Below are positions 1-8,508 of a stretch of 37,933 nucleotides of DNA, piece after piece. Made by a program: the position numbers and the translations under genes. The number at the start of each line of letters is the position of its first letter. Position 1 is the stretch's first letter. Source of the DNA: Streptomyces sp. BR123 (GTDB lineage: Bacteria; Actinomycetota; Actinomycetes; Streptomycetales; Streptomycetaceae); contig NZ_JACBGN010000043.1 of NCBI RefSeq assembly GCF_013401435.1, forward strand, positions 1-37,933, given 5' to 3'. The notes under the pieces were generated by a model. That model saw nothing but the letters and a program-made list of their open reading frames with translations, searched no databases and was not told where the DNA came from.

Positions 1-120
1 GACGGGGGCGGGGCGCGGCGGACGATGCCGCCCGGGTACGGTTCCCTGCGCGGTCCCTCACGCCGGCCCTGAGATGCATACGGCCCGGCCCCGTCAGGGC
101 GGAACGACGCGTGTGCGGCG

Positions 121-1188
121 TCAGGCGAATACGACGCAGGCGGCGGCCGGGACTTCCACCTTGCCGGCGTGGTGCAGTCGGCCGGTCAGTGGGTCGGCGT
201 CGAACCACGTGACGTTGCCCGACCACTCGTTGGTGACGTAAAGGCGACCGCCGGACGGGTCGGCCACCAGATCCCGCGGCCACCTGCCCCCGCACGCCGT
301 GGTCTGGGTGAGCCGCGGTTTCTCGGCTCCGTCCGACAATGACATGGTGGTGATGAGGTCGGAGCCGCGCACAGCCACCCAGAGGAACCGCCCGTCCCCG
401 GAAACCGCCCCCACCGAGGGGTACTCGCGTTCGGTCGGTGTGCTCCGCGAGCACAACGGCACCTCGCCCACGGGCGTCAGCAGCCCGGCAGCGGAATCCC
501 ACCGGCAGACGGTCAGCTGGGGCGTCAGCTCGTGTACGACGTACGCGACGCCGCCGCGCGGGTGGAAGACGAGGTGGCGCGGTCCGCTCCCCGCCCGCAG
601 GGTGGTTTCCGTGTGCACACGCAGTGCTCCGGTCACCGGGTCCAGCGAGCAGACGCGTACGGAGTCGGTGCCGAGATCGACGCTGAGCACCCAGCACCCG
701 GACGGGTCGGGCAGTACCTGGTGGGCGTGGGGCCCGCCCTGCCGGTCCGCGTCGGGGCCGGAGCCCCGGTGGGCGAGCACGGAGGGCGGGTGGACCGGGC
801 TGCCGTCGGCCGCGAGGGGAAGGCTGCTGACACTTCCGGAGGCGTAATGGGCGGTCAGCAGCCGGTTGCCGACCAAGCTCAGATGGGTCGGGCCCCGGCC
901 GCCGACCGGGACGGGCCGGCCGAGCGGGGCGAGGCCGTCGGCCGTGGGCCGATATGCCACCGCGAGGCCGTCGTCGCAGTCGCTCACCGCATAGAGCACG
1001 AGCCTGTCGGGGGCGAGGGCCAGGCAGGACGGGTTCTCAAGGCTGTTGACGGCCGCGAACGGCGTGAGCGCCCCGGTGGCCCGGTCCACGTCCGCGACGA
1101 CGATGCCGCGACCGCCACCCGTCGTGAAGGAACCGATGTAGGCGCGCTGCCCATTGCCCTGGTCCGTGATGTTCGCGCCGCAGTCCAC
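121..1188 (-). CDS. Lactonase-family beta-propeller protein (6-phosphogluconolactonase-like)
   Basis: 355 residues, the usual length for the lactonase family of seven-bladed propellers (Pgl type, PF10282). The N-terminus reads AYIGSFTTGGGRGI, the classic first strand. Repeated blades carry family phrases such as GPTHLSL, GPRHLVFHP, PHAHQVLPD and the final LYVTNEWSGNVTWF. Known members hydrolyse 6-phosphogluconolactone or related sugar lactones; many actinobacterial members are uncharacterised, so the substrate is open. No signal peptide is visible, so it is probably cytoplasmic. The start is a GTG preceded by a GGAAGGA ribosome site about 6 bases away; no better start lies downstream before the first blade. 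It stands alone on the minus strand. Confidence 0.9.
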   Translation of the reverse strand: MDCGANITDQGNGQRAYIGSFTTGGGRGIVVADVDRATGALTPFAAVNSLENPSCLALAPDRLVLYAVSDCDDGLAVAYRPTADGLAPLGRPVPVGGRGPTHLSLVGNRLLTAHYASGSVSSLPLAADGSPVHPPSVLAHRGSGPDADRQGGPHAHQVLPDPSGCWVLSVDLGTDSVRVCSLDPVTGALRVHTETTLRAGSGPRHLVFHPRGGVAYVVHELTPQLTVCRWDSAAGLLTPVGEVPLCSRSTPTEREYPSVGAVSGDGRFLWVAVRGSDLITTMSLSDGAEKPRLTQTTACGGRWPRDLVADPSGGRLYVTNEWSGNVTWFDADPLTGRLHHAGKVEVPAAACVVFA

Positions 1189-1626
1189 CGGGTTTCCTTC
1201 CGCCGTCCCTGCGCGTACGAAAGGGAAGGTAACAGGAGGTTTCGGGCGCGATGGTCCAGGATCGCGGCGTGTCCGGGGGTGTGGCGCGCCGAGGCAGGCC
1301 AGATGGCCGAGCTGTTGCCGGGGGCCCGCAGCCCTCTCCGTGCTCCCCGCCGGTTCTGTCAGAGGTGCGCTTCGCCCGCCGTGACGGCTTCATCGCCACC
1401 CAGCTCCAAGGCGGTGCCGGAGACCTCGGTGCTGACGTCGTTGCGCACACTTCGGAGGGTCGGAGTATCGTCCTTCGGCGCGACACCGTCGGCGGTGAAG
1501 GTGCTCCACGGCCCTGGCCGCCACCGGCCGGGGAGCGCCACGGCGCGCAGGATCACGGACATCGCACGGACCGTGACGCCGGGGGAGCGCCGACCGACCC
1601 CCGACGCCCGGCATCGCTGCCCTCCC
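1189..1626. other. Intergenic stretch with one gene fragment
   Basis: No intact gene was found between the lactonase start and the STAS gene end. The only protein-like reading is the plus-strand Mrr-like fragment listed separately. The rest shows no consistent third-position bias in any frame and no clear hairpin. Confidence 0.5.
1359..1491 (+). pseudogene. Fragment resembling an Mrr-type restriction endonuclease catalytic domain
   Basis: About 40 residues read in one plus-strand frame as GFIATQLQGGAGDLGADVVA followed shortly by EGRSIVL. This matches the conserved catalytic stretch of Mrr_cat (PF04471) proteins, in which a G-G-x-G-D-x-G-x-D turn is followed by a strand and then Q-x-K. Here the sequence turns to RRDTVGG where QCK should be, there is no plausible start, and the helicase or DNA-binding parts are absent. 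It therefore looks like a dead fragment. The similarity is judged by eye over a short stretch, so chance cannot be excluded. Confidence 0.35.
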
Positions 1627-1977
1627 TCAGAACGGCGGCGCGGGTTCGATGGTGAACAGGTCCTGGCTGCCGGTGAGTTCCAGAAGGCGCAGGAACTGTT
1701 CCCTCGGGGCGGCCAGGTAGAGGTTCTGGCCGGTCGCAGCGACGGCGGTCCGGGCGTTCAGCAGGACGTTCAGTCCCGAGGAATCGCAGAAGGCCAGGTG
1801 CTGCAGATCGACCACCACGTCGGTCACCCGTGGCTCGCCGGCCAGGGCCTCGAACACCGCTTGGCGGAAGGCCTCGGCGCGGGCCACATCCATCTCGCCG
1901 TACGGGCGAACCACAGCCCTGTCGCCCCGGGTGTCGACCTCGATGCCCGGGCTGGCCTTCCCGCTGCGGCTGTGCAC
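1627..1977 (-). CDS. STAS-domain anti-sigma factor antagonist
   Basis: 116 residues, the normal length for stand-alone SpoIIAA/RsbV-like antagonists. These bind anti-sigma factor kinases in the cytoplasm and release a sigma factor; phosphorylation of a serine in the D-S-S-G-L motif switches them off. The motif CDSSGLNVLLNA is present, with the phosphoacceptor serine preceded by the strand VVDLQHLAF; the N-terminal strand AVVRPYGEMDVARAEAF is also typical. The frame is open upstream for another 75 codons, but GTG at 1977 has GGGAGGA 7 bases before it and puts the protein at family length. No kinase or sigma gene lies next to it, so its partner must be elsewhere. Confidence 0.85.
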   Translation of the reverse strand: MHSRSGKASPGIEVDTRGDRAVVRPYGEMDVARAEAFRQAVFEALAGEPRVTDVVVDLQHLAFCDSSGLNVLLNARTAVAATGQNLYLAAPREQFLRLLELTGSQDLFTIEPAPPF

Positions 1978-2518
1978 GTGATGGTCCTCCCGCTGAGCAT
2001 TCCAGCCTAGGCGCAGGAAGAGGTGCGCGACAGTGCCGCACCGCCACCTCCGGTGCGCTACCGGCCAGTAGGGCGCGCCGGATCGCGCCACAGTCGCGGC
2101 CGGGGACGCTGCGATCACTTTGCCCCTGCTCCTGACCAGGCCTTGTGTGATGCCGGAGGGGACGGATTGATGTTGCCGCCCTGGGGTCGAAATCACGCTC
2201 AACGGTCAGCTCCGCTGCTGCACGTGTGTACCACGGGCCGGCGCTGCTTCCGATGCCGCGCAGCTCCGTTACTCGCTCGACCGGATGGCCGAGACGGCCG
2301 GACCTGCTGTTGACCTGCTCGATGCCGGACAGCACGGCACGGCATCCTTTGCGTTCCGACGGGTAGGCGCAGCCCATGGAGCGGGAGCGTGAAGACCGCC
2401 GATCAGTCCGGGGGGCCGACCCTCCCGGCGAAGCGCGGTTGGAGACGGCCGCTCGGCTGCGAAGACGGGGTGGAAGACGGCGCACACGGCCGGCCCTCGG
2501 CATCTCCGGGAGGCTCCA
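1978..2518. other. Divergent intergenic region, no gene recognised
   Basis: This 541-base gap separates the leftward STAS gene from the rightward DUF2071 gene and must hold both promoters. No consensus promoter pair stands out. A minus-strand frame around 2200-2350 has moderately coding-like codon use but no recognisable motif, so it is not called a gene. Confidence 0.4.
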
Positions 2519-3199
2519 GTGGAGCACGTGCAGGTTCCCATGTTGACCATGCACTGGACGCGGCAGACGTTCGTGCACTGGCCTTATCCGCCGATGGACC
2601 TGCAGCGTCTCTTGCCGCCCCCACTCGAAGTCGACGTCTTCGAAGGGCAGGGCTGGGTGAGCTTGACGCCCTTCGTCGTGTCTTCCACACGGTTCCTCGG
2701 CGTGCCGGTCCCCCGGGGAACTTTCCCCGAAACGAACCTTCGTACCTATGTGCGCCGGAAAGGCCGGCCGAGCGGCCTGTGGTTCTTCTCCTTGGACGTC
2801 ACCCACCCGGCCATGCCGGCCGCGCGCCTGGTGGGAATCCCTTATTCCTTGGCACACCTCTCCGTACGGGGGGAGGGCCGCACCCGCCGTTACACCGGCC
2901 GACGCGGAAGCCGGGGTCCCGGCTATGAGATGGAGGTGCGCACCGACGAGCGCATCGAAGCGCCGCACCGCCTGGACTCCTGGCTGACCGACCGCTTCCA
3001 CGCGTACTCGCTGTCGGCCGGCCTGCTCTGGCGGACCCCGGTCAGCCACGAGCCCTGGCCCCTCTTCCGTGGAACGCTCGTGCGCCTGGAGGAGTCCCTG
3101 CTCGCCGCCGCCGGACTGCCCGAACCGGCCGCGTCCGCCCTCGTCCACACCTCGCCGGGGGTCGGCCCCGTACGCCTCGGCTTCCCGCGGCGCGGCTGA
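2519..3199 (+). CDS. DUF2071 (YqjF-like) protein
   Basis: 226 residues, standard length for DUF2071. Diagnostic phrases run in order: the N-terminal W..QTFVHWPYPP, then LLPPPLEVDVFEGQGWVSLT, LGVPVPRGTFPETNLRTYV, GLWFFSLDVTHPA and a late YSLSAGLLW. The fold resembles acetoacetate decarboxylase-like barrels, but no activity is established for this family in Streptomyces. The GTG start has GGGAGG 5 bases upstream; an ATG seven codons further in is an alternative without a good ribosome site. It is intact and monocistronic, with no regulator next to it. Confidence 0.88.
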   Translation: MEHVQVPMLTMHWTRQTFVHWPYPPMDLQRLLPPPLEVDVFEGQGWVSLTPFVVSSTRFLGVPVPRGTFPETNLRTYVRRKGRPSGLWFFSLDVTHPAMPAARLVGIPYSLAHLSVRGEGRTRRYTGRRGSRGPGYEMEVRTDERIEAPHRLDSWLTDRFHAYSLSAGLLWRTPVSHEPWPLFRGTLVRLEESLLAAAGLPEPAASALVHTSPGVGPVRLGFPRRG

Positions 3200-3377
3200 C
3201 CAGGCAGCGCCGCAGGCCTCCCCACCGGCCACGGCGGGGCCGCCTCCACGTGGTTCGTTCTGGGTGATCTTTCCCCCGCGCCGTTCCTCCTCGCCAGTTC
3301 ACGAGGTCGTCGCGCTCGGCGGGGTATTCCGCCCCCTTGAGTGCCTTCTGAAGTTCGATGGGACTGACGTCTGCCAC
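3200..3377 (-). pseudogene. Broken DUF2795 gene
   Basis: From a GTG with a GAGAGG site, the first 27 residues read VADVSPIELQKALKGAEYPA then ERDDLVN, a clean match to the start of DUF2795 proteins, small DNA-associated proteins of unknown role. The frame then leaves the family. One base shifted, the same DNA continues ELARRNGAGE, exactly the expected next helix after DDLV. A single missing G (GTGGAACTGG written as GTGAACTGG, minus strand) explains the break. The second half of the domain is not recognisable in any frame, so more damage exists, or the fragment ends there. Confidence 0.6.
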
Positions 3378-3827
3378 GGGTGCGTACCTCTCGGTCGAGT
3401 CGCGCCGGCGGCGTGCGGTACCGCCGCCGATTCGGCGGGCAAGGTTCTTGGCAGCCAGGGGTACCCCGCCGGATTTCCGCCCACTCCGTCACCGGGCGGA
3501 CTTCCCTCTGATGAAGGCGTGCGGCGGCCAGGGCCGCCTATCCCCGCCATCCGGAAGGCTGCGCCGCGCAGCCACGTCGGTCGTCGACGCCGATGACGAC
3601 GCGACCGAGAAGGCCCGCCGGCCCTCTGCTCACCCCGGGAGCGGCCGCGGCGGCACACGAGATGCGATCAACACCGCGGTGTTGGGCTACCTCCGCAGCG
3701 GTGCGACCACGGAAGGTCATGCCGGAGGCGGCGGCCTGGCTCGGGCGGCGGACCCGCGGGCACGACATGCCGGAGGGCACCCAGAGGTGCGGGCGCCCTT
3801 CGGCCGGTGAGCCGTCACGGCCGACCG
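3378..3827. other. Gap without a recognised gene
   Basis: 450 bases on both strands were read; open frames exist only because of high GC. None has a ribosome site, a family motif or sustained third-position bias. Confidence 0.4.
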
Positions 3828-4007
3828 TCACGGGTGGTCGGGGCGCTGTTCAGGCGGCGTGGGGCCGCCACCCGTCTGCGCCTGGTCTTCCTTGCTGCCC
3901 GTCTTCTTCGGGGTCTGTGGCTGTGCGGCCTTGAGGTGTCGGCTTTCCTGCGGGGTCGCAGCACCCTTTCCGCTGCGCCGCGCTTCCGGTTGCTGAGGGT
4001 CGCCCAT
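3828..4007 (-). CDS. Possible separate small protein inside the DUF6098 frame
   Basis: Internal ATG at 4007, preceded by AGAAGG with about 9 bases spacing, would give a 59-residue hydrophilic protein beginning MGDPQQPEARRSGKG and ending in a Pro-rich segment. The composition is unlike the upstream domain and resembles small disordered Streptomyces proteins. Whether it is translated separately, only as a fused tail, or both cannot be decided from sequence. Confidence 0.4.
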   Translation of the reverse strand: MGDPQQPEARRSGKGAATPQESRHLKAAQPQTPKKTGSKEDQAQTGGGPTPPEQRPDHP

Positions 4008-4496
4008 GTTCATCGTCCTTCTCTTCGCGATCAGCGATATTCGTCGGTGGCGCTGGAGCGGCCCCCACGCACCCCGCTGCTTTTCGACCTCCTCCTCTGC
4101 TTCGGCGATGGCCTTCGCGTCGACCCAGCCGAGGGGCTGCACGTCCCGAACGAGGGGCTCGTTGTCGGGTCCGCGACCGGCTTCCGTCCCGTGCAGCAGC
4201 CAAGGCTTGACGCGGCGGTCCTTGACGCGCGGCAGGTGCGAGTAGTCGTGGAGGCGGCGCGCGACCCAGGTGCGCAAGGGCCGGTCACCCCACCAGTCCT
4301 CGACGTCCAGGGGGTTCGCGGACAGCCCCGGTAGCTCGACACCCGTGAGTTCGTCCCGGCTCGACGGTTGGGGCAGGTCGGCCTGCGGTCCCATCGACCA
4401 GCGCACGTAGAGGTTCCGCCGACTGGAGAGCAGACCGGTCAACTCGTCCAGTGATCCGATGAGCGCCATCTTCGCGCCGTCGCGGGCCTCCTTCAT
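3828..4496 (-). CDS. DUF6098-like protein with an unusual C-terminal tail
   Basis: 222 residues. Residues 10-150 show a compact family I recall as DUF6098: LYVRWSMGP, SRDELTGVELPGLSANPL, WWGDRPLRTWVARRLHDYSH, then GRGPDNEPLV and a closing VEKQRGAWGPLQ. No function is known. After residue 150 the protein changes character to a low-complexity, Gln/Pro/Lys-rich tail of about 70 residues. Residue 164 is an ATG preceded by AGAAGG at proper spacing, so the tail may be a second small gene whose reading frame has become joined by loss of the first gene's stop. The start ATG has only a weak ribosome site; ATG at residue 10 is an alternative. Confidence 0.7.
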   Translation of the reverse strand: MKEARDGAKMALIGSLDELTGLLSSRRNLYVRWSMGPQADLPQPSSRDELTGVELPGLSANPLDVEDWWGDRPLRTWVARRLHDYSHLPRVKDRRVKPWLLHGTEAGRGPDNEPLVRDVQPLGWVDAKAIAEAEEEVEKQRGAWGPLQRHRRISLIAKRRTMNMGDPQQPEARRSGKGAATPQESRHLKAAQPQTPKKTGSKEDQAQTGGGPTPPEQRPDHP

Positions 4497-4975
4497 GGTG
4501 AGCGGCTACCCGCCTTCCCCTACGCCACTCCTTCATCAGCAGTTCGACGGCCACGGACGCTCGGCTTCATCCCCGCCGCGCCGGACAGCGGGGCGGGGGC
4601 CCGGACACGACGCGGAGTCCTTGATCGAGCCGTGTCGCCGTCGACGTGCTTCGCGACGGTGACGGAATCAGTCGCGCAGGTCACCGCCGAGGACACGGTC
4701 CGCCGCAGGAGGCCGTTCCGGCACACGCCGCGTCCGCCCGGAGCGCGGTGATCATCCTGCCCGTGGGGGTCCTCTCGTACGTACCCGGGATCAGGTGGAG
4801 CCCGGCGGGCGGGCGCCCCTCCTGTCGACGGGGCGGCAGGCGCACCGGGAATTCGCCGGTGCCGGCTGCGCGGCACCGGCCCCGTTCGCGCTGCCGGCCG
4901 TCCCGGGCGGGCAGTGGATCAGCTGCTGACAGCCGCCACGGCCAGGAGCCGGGGCGGCCGCTCGGGCAGCCGGCC
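4497..4975. other. Gap without a recognised gene
   Basis: 479 bases between two minus-strand genes. A minus-strand open frame covers most of it but is Arg/Pro-rich, has no ribosome site and no family motif, so it is probably GC-driven. GC-rich inverted segments near 4940-4975 may end the upstream transcript, but no clean stem was confirmed. Confidence 0.4.
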
Positions 4976-6082
4976 TCAGCTGTGGAACGCGCCCGACACT
5001 TCGTGGACGATGCCGCTCGTGGTCGCGAAGTACATGCGCTTGCCGTCCGGGGCGAAATCCAGCCCCGCCAGGGCCGTGCCGCCCTCGAGGCGCAGGAACG
5101 GTGCGATGATGTTGCTGCCGGTGATGGCGCAGATTTCGGCGCTGCCGCCGGCTCCTTCGGTCACGAACAGCTCTTCTGCGGCGGACTTCCCGAGCGGAAA
5201 GGCCGTGTCCCGCGGGTTCGTCAGCGGTCCGCCGCCGGTCTGGGCGGCGTCGTAGTGGACGCGGAGCAGCGGACCGAACGAGTCGACCCTGTAGATGCGG
5301 CTGTCGCCCTGGGTGGGGACGTAGTAGGACACGGAGTTCTGGGCAGCCAGACCGCCGGGCCGGTTGAACCTGATCTGGTCGGGCAACTGGTGGCGGACGG
5401 GCGTGGTCGCGGCCGAGGGGTCCGGTACCGGCTTGTGCACGACCTGGCCGGTGCCGGTGGCCGCAGTCCACGCGTAGAGGGTGGTGTTGAACATGCGGTA
5501 GACGCCGCCGTCGGATTCGTCCTCCGTCATGAAGAGGGCGCCTGCGCCGTCGTACGCGAGTCCGCCGCGCTTGAACCGCCCCTGTTCGGGGCGGCGTACG
5601 GCCGCCTTCACGCCGCGCGGGTCGGCCTCGTACGCGTATCCGCCGGTGACGCGCTCACCGACGAGCCAGCCGCCGCCCGGCATCGCGGTGCCGACGGTGG
5701 GGGCGGTGCTGCCGGTGTCCACGCGGTGGGCCCCGGTGATCGTGCCGTTGGAGGAGAAACGGATCGCGCTCGCGCCGCCGTTCTCGGAGTGCGATACATA
5801 GATCCAGCCGGTGCCGTCGGGCACGACGCCACCGGAGCCGGGAGCAGCGTGCCAGGTGTACGCCGTGCCGGCGACGGCCTGGCCCGAGCGTGCGACCACC
5901 CTGCTGGTGAAACCGGCCGGCAGGCACAGGCCGTTCGCGTTCGGGGCCAGGAGTTCGCCGTAGGGGCTCGGGCCGGGCTGTACGGCGCTCGCGGCCGGTG
6001 CGGCCTGGCTGGGCAGCGCACCGCTGACGCCCGCGGCCGAGGCGGCTATGGCGGCGGCACGCAGGAGGACACGTCTTTTCAT
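4976..6082 (-). CDS. Tat-exported PhoX/DUF839-like protein
   Basis: 368 residues from ATG 6082, which has AGAGG 9 bases upstream. The N-terminus MKRRVLLRAAAIAASAAG has twin arginines followed by a hydrophobic stretch and an AxA-type site near QAAPA, typical of Tat export. The mature part is a propeller of the small PhoX/DUF839 group, with GGWLVGERVTGGYAYEADP, LFMTEDESDGGVYR and FVTEGAGGSAEI. PhoX proteins are calcium/iron phosphatases. One oddity: where family members usually show FKHEAAAVD this protein has FKRGGLAYD, so a conserved His-Glu pair is lost and phosphatase activity is doubtful. Confidence 0.78.
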   Translation of the reverse strand: MKRRVLLRAAAIAASAAGVSGALPSQAAPAASAVQPGPSPYGELLAPNANGLCLPAGFTSRVVARSGQAVAGTAYTWHAAPGSGGVVPDGTGWIYVSHSENGGASAIRFSSNGTITGAHRVDTGSTAPTVGTAMPGGGWLVGERVTGGYAYEADPRGVKAAVRRPEQGRFKRGGLAYDGAGALFMTEDESDGGVYRMFNTTLYAWTAATGTGQVVHKPVPDPSAATTPVRHQLPDQIRFNRPGGLAAQNSVSYYVPTQGDSRIYRVDSFGPLLRVHYDAAQTGGGPLTNPRDTAFPLGKSAAEELFVTEGAGGSAEICAITGSNIIAPFLRLEGGTALAGLDFAPDGKRMYFATTSGIVHEVSGAFHS

Positions 6083-6381
6083 TGCTGGAACCTCTACATC
6101 GCTTCGGTCATGAGCGGCAGACATGCATGCGGTGCCCGGGCCTGGGCCCTGTCCGGCCATCTTCACGGGTCACGAGGACCGCCCGGGCAGGACCCGGCAG
6201 TGCTGTGTCAGGTCACGGCCACTGCATCGGGACCCACCTCCGGCGGTTCCGGGTGATGCCCGTGACCTGCGGCGTCGACGGCCTCGGGCCCTGCTCGACG
6301 CGTCGGGCACGAGCGAGCCGAAGTGCGCCACCCGGCAGCCCCCACCGCCCGGATAGCCGCTGCGCCCCCACGCCGACAGGT

Positions 6382-6726
6382 TCACCACTGCCTGGGCCTG
6401 GACGACGCCTTCAAGGCTGCCCGTTCTAAGGAGGCGACGATCCAGTCGTACCGGGGGAAACCGGGCAGCAGATCGTCGTCCATCGTGAGCGCCAGAGCCG
6501 GTCGTGCGTCCTCGACGATGTAGGTGCGGCGGCCGGCCGGATACTCTGCGTCACTCGTTCATCCGGGTGTGTGTGAACCGCGTACAGCGTCGGCGAGGGC
6601 CGGGCTGTTGGAGCCTCGGCCACGCGCTGCTCGATCTGCACGGCGAAGGAGTCCGTTGTGCAGCGGCATCGCCGTGTCGTTCCACTCGCAGGGCTCGACG
6701 TCCAGGTCGCTGATCAGACCGTGCGG
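6382..6726 (-). pseudogene. Multiply frameshifted gene of unknown family
   Basis: Three consecutive minus-strand pieces in different frames read like one protein. Near 6725-6660 TDPHGLISDLDVEPCEWNDT, then in another frame FAVQIEQRVAEAPTA, then EYPAGRRTYIVEDARPALAL running on to DLLPGFPRYDWIVASLERAA and a stop at 6382. Codon third positions are GC-rich only in the piece that makes sense locally. At least two single-base indels are needed, and no start codon is visible at the upstream end, which abuts the stop of the next gene. The family was not recognised. Confidence 0.55.
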
Positions 6727-6727
6727 G

Positions 6728-7372
6728 TCAGTGGCCGCCGCGAGGTTCGACGCAGCCGCCCTCCATGTACGGGCCGTGGGCTTCGACTCGGGTCACGGTG
6801 CCGGGTTGCCCGGGGATGGCCAGAGTGCCGCTGACGCAGGCACCGGTGCCCTTGACCATGAAGGCGAACTCCAGGATGAGGCCGGGGGCGTTGATCTCGG
6901 CCTCCGTGGTCGGGTAGCCGAGCTCGTCCAAGGCCTTCTTCAGCGCGGGGCCAGTCGTGGGTGCGGTATTGCCGGCCCTGGTGAAGGCCTGGGTGATCCG
7001 GGCTGCGTGTGCCCGCCCGGCACATTCGGCCCGGGCGCTCAGCCTGCCCTTGCTCTTGTAGACGTGGTTCTCGGCGTACTTGGCACCCTCGGGATCCTGC
7101 GGCGCACTCGGCCCGCGACTCGGTGTGGCAGTGACCGCGTCCGCGCAATGGGCGGCGATCTCGGGGAACTGCTTTTCGTGCTGCTGTCGTTCCGCCGCGG
7201 CCGTGGCCTCCGCTGCCTTCACCCCGTCGGGCGTGGCCGAAGCGGAACCGGAGGCGGAGGCGGACGCGCCGACGCCGATGTCGGCCCCCGCCCGGGTGGT
7301 GCCGCACCCGGCAAGCGCGCACAGGCAGGCCGCGGCGGCAAGGGCGGCGACTGGAACGGTACGGCGTATCAC
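6728..7372 (-). CDS. Secreted lipoprotein of unknown function
   Basis: 214 residues from GTG 7372, with GGAG 5 bases upstream. The signal peptide RRTVPVAALAAAACLCALAGC ends in a lipobox LAGC, so the mature protein should be lipid-anchored outside the membrane. A Ser/Ala-rich linker (SASASGSASA) follows, then an Ala/Glu-rich helical part and a domain with three cysteines, ending GTGACVSGTLAIPGQPG and GGCVEPRGGH. No family motif recognised. The open frame continues far upstream of the lipoprotein start, but that extension is not coding-like and would bury the signal peptide. Confidence 0.75.
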   Translation of the reverse strand: MIRRTVPVAALAAAACLCALAGCGTTRAGADIGVGASASASGSASATPDGVKAAEATAAAERQQHEKQFPEIAAHCADAVTATPSRGPSAPQDPEGAKYAENHVYKSKGRLSARAECAGRAHAARITQAFTRAGNTAPTTGPALKKALDELGYPTTEAEINAPGLILEFAFMVKGTGACVSGTLAIPGQPGTVTRVEAHGPYMEGGCVEPRGGH

Positions 7373-7427
7373 ACAGACTCCATCTTTTGGCGGGGCGTGA
7401 CATTCGCGCGGCCCCGGCGATGAACCG

Positions 7428-7628
7428 ATGATCCTCGACTTCACCGACCGGGGGAATGACCGCCCGACCGTTCCGTATGCCGAGCTCCGGCATCCTGAGA
7501 ACGCCCTCTGGTTCTGCAAGGACACCGAGGGCAAGACCCACATGAACGCCATCCTGGCCATGGTCCACATACGCGCGGCGATCCGACGCAACGCCCCAAA
7601 CCCCTGGCCGCTCACCAGCATGCCCTGA
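7428..7628 (+). CDS. Small hypothetical protein
   Basis: 66 residues starting MILDFTDRGNDRPTVPYAEL and containing HPENALWFCKDTEGKTHMNA. About 88 percent of codons end in G or C, and the composition is balanced rather than Arg/Pro-rich as in chance frames here. It starts 55 bases from the divergent lipoprotein start, leaving room for back-to-back promoters. The ribosome site is weak and no family was recognised, so it could also be a fragment. Confidence 0.45.
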   Translation: MILDFTDRGNDRPTVPYAELRHPENALWFCKDTEGKTHMNAILAMVHIRAAIRRNAPNPWPLTSMP

Positions 7629-8508
7629 GTCCCGTGCCGCAGTCTCGCGCCGCCGGGGCCGTGGGGCCGCCAGGCCGGCAGCGGGTCGGCCGAGTACCGG
7701 CAGCGTCGGGCGCAGGTCGGCGGGCAACTCGCCGCCGCCGGCCCTCGGCCCCCCTGTACAGGGGTGGGGCCGATCGCGGCAGCGTGGGGGAGCCGCGACC
7801 TCCTGGATGCGGTCCTGGCCCGGCCGGACGGGGTGGCGGAGGCCGGCGCGGACCGGGGCGGGATCGGCCGCGGCCCGCGGGCTGGCTGTCCCCCCAGGGG
7901 GCCGGCCGGTCCCGGCCGTGGGTGGCCAACCCGCTGTCCGGGGTTGAGTTGAGCGGCGGAGAGGTGCTGGAAGACGGTGTCCGCGGCGCCGATCGGCTCG
8001 GCCATGCCGCACTGCTGCAGGAGGTAGCCGAAGCTGACGGTGGCCCTGGGCGTGCCGCTGCCGCGGTGTCGGCCGCGGGTGAGCGGCCGGGGTCGGTCAA
8101 CTCGCCCGGGCTGGTCTGCTGATCTGCCTCGGCAGGGACGCTGCCCATTCCCCGAGACCACAGGACGCGCGTGCCATCGTTGTAGGCGATCAAGTCGTCT
8201 GGCTGACCGGGAAGCGGCGCAAAGTGGGTTGCGATCGAAACGATCCTCCCGCCAAGCTGCACCGGAGACGCAAGAGAACGTGGCATTCGGCGGGCTGTGG
8301 AACCATTCGCATGTGCTTAAACGAGCTGCTGCGCACCCACAACACCACTGATCCACAGCAGTTCCGGTCCCTTGCGAGACCCGAGGGCCCGGCCGGCACG
8401 GCACCCCGCCGAGTGACCTGCCCAGACCGCGTACGACCGTCCCGAGCGCCTGTTCCTGACCGGCCGGTGCCAAGGGAACGACCGACGAACCTCCTGGAGA
8501 TCACCTTC
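7629..8508. other. 880-base gap with coding relics
   Basis: No intact gene. Two minus-strand pieces look protein-like: the one at 7920-8055 (listed separately), and about 8130-8286, which reads RIVSIATHFAPLPGQPDDLI with weaker codon bias. They are in different frames and may belong to one decayed gene. The final 100 bases should contain the promoter of the VWA gene; no clear consensus was seen. Confidence 0.4.
7920..8055 (-). pseudogene. Short relic of an unidentified gene
   Basis: One minus-strand frame reads ATVSFGYLLQQCGMAEPIGA then ADTVFQHLSAAQLNPGQ with nearly all third positions G or C, a real coding signature. On both sides the frame degrades into Arg/Pro-rich noise, and there is no start codon with a ribosome site. 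Family not recognised. Confidence 0.4.

Noticed and set aside
532..2010. 492-codon plus-strand open frame
   Set aside because: Antisense to the lactonase and STAS genes; Arg/Gly-rich and without motifs.
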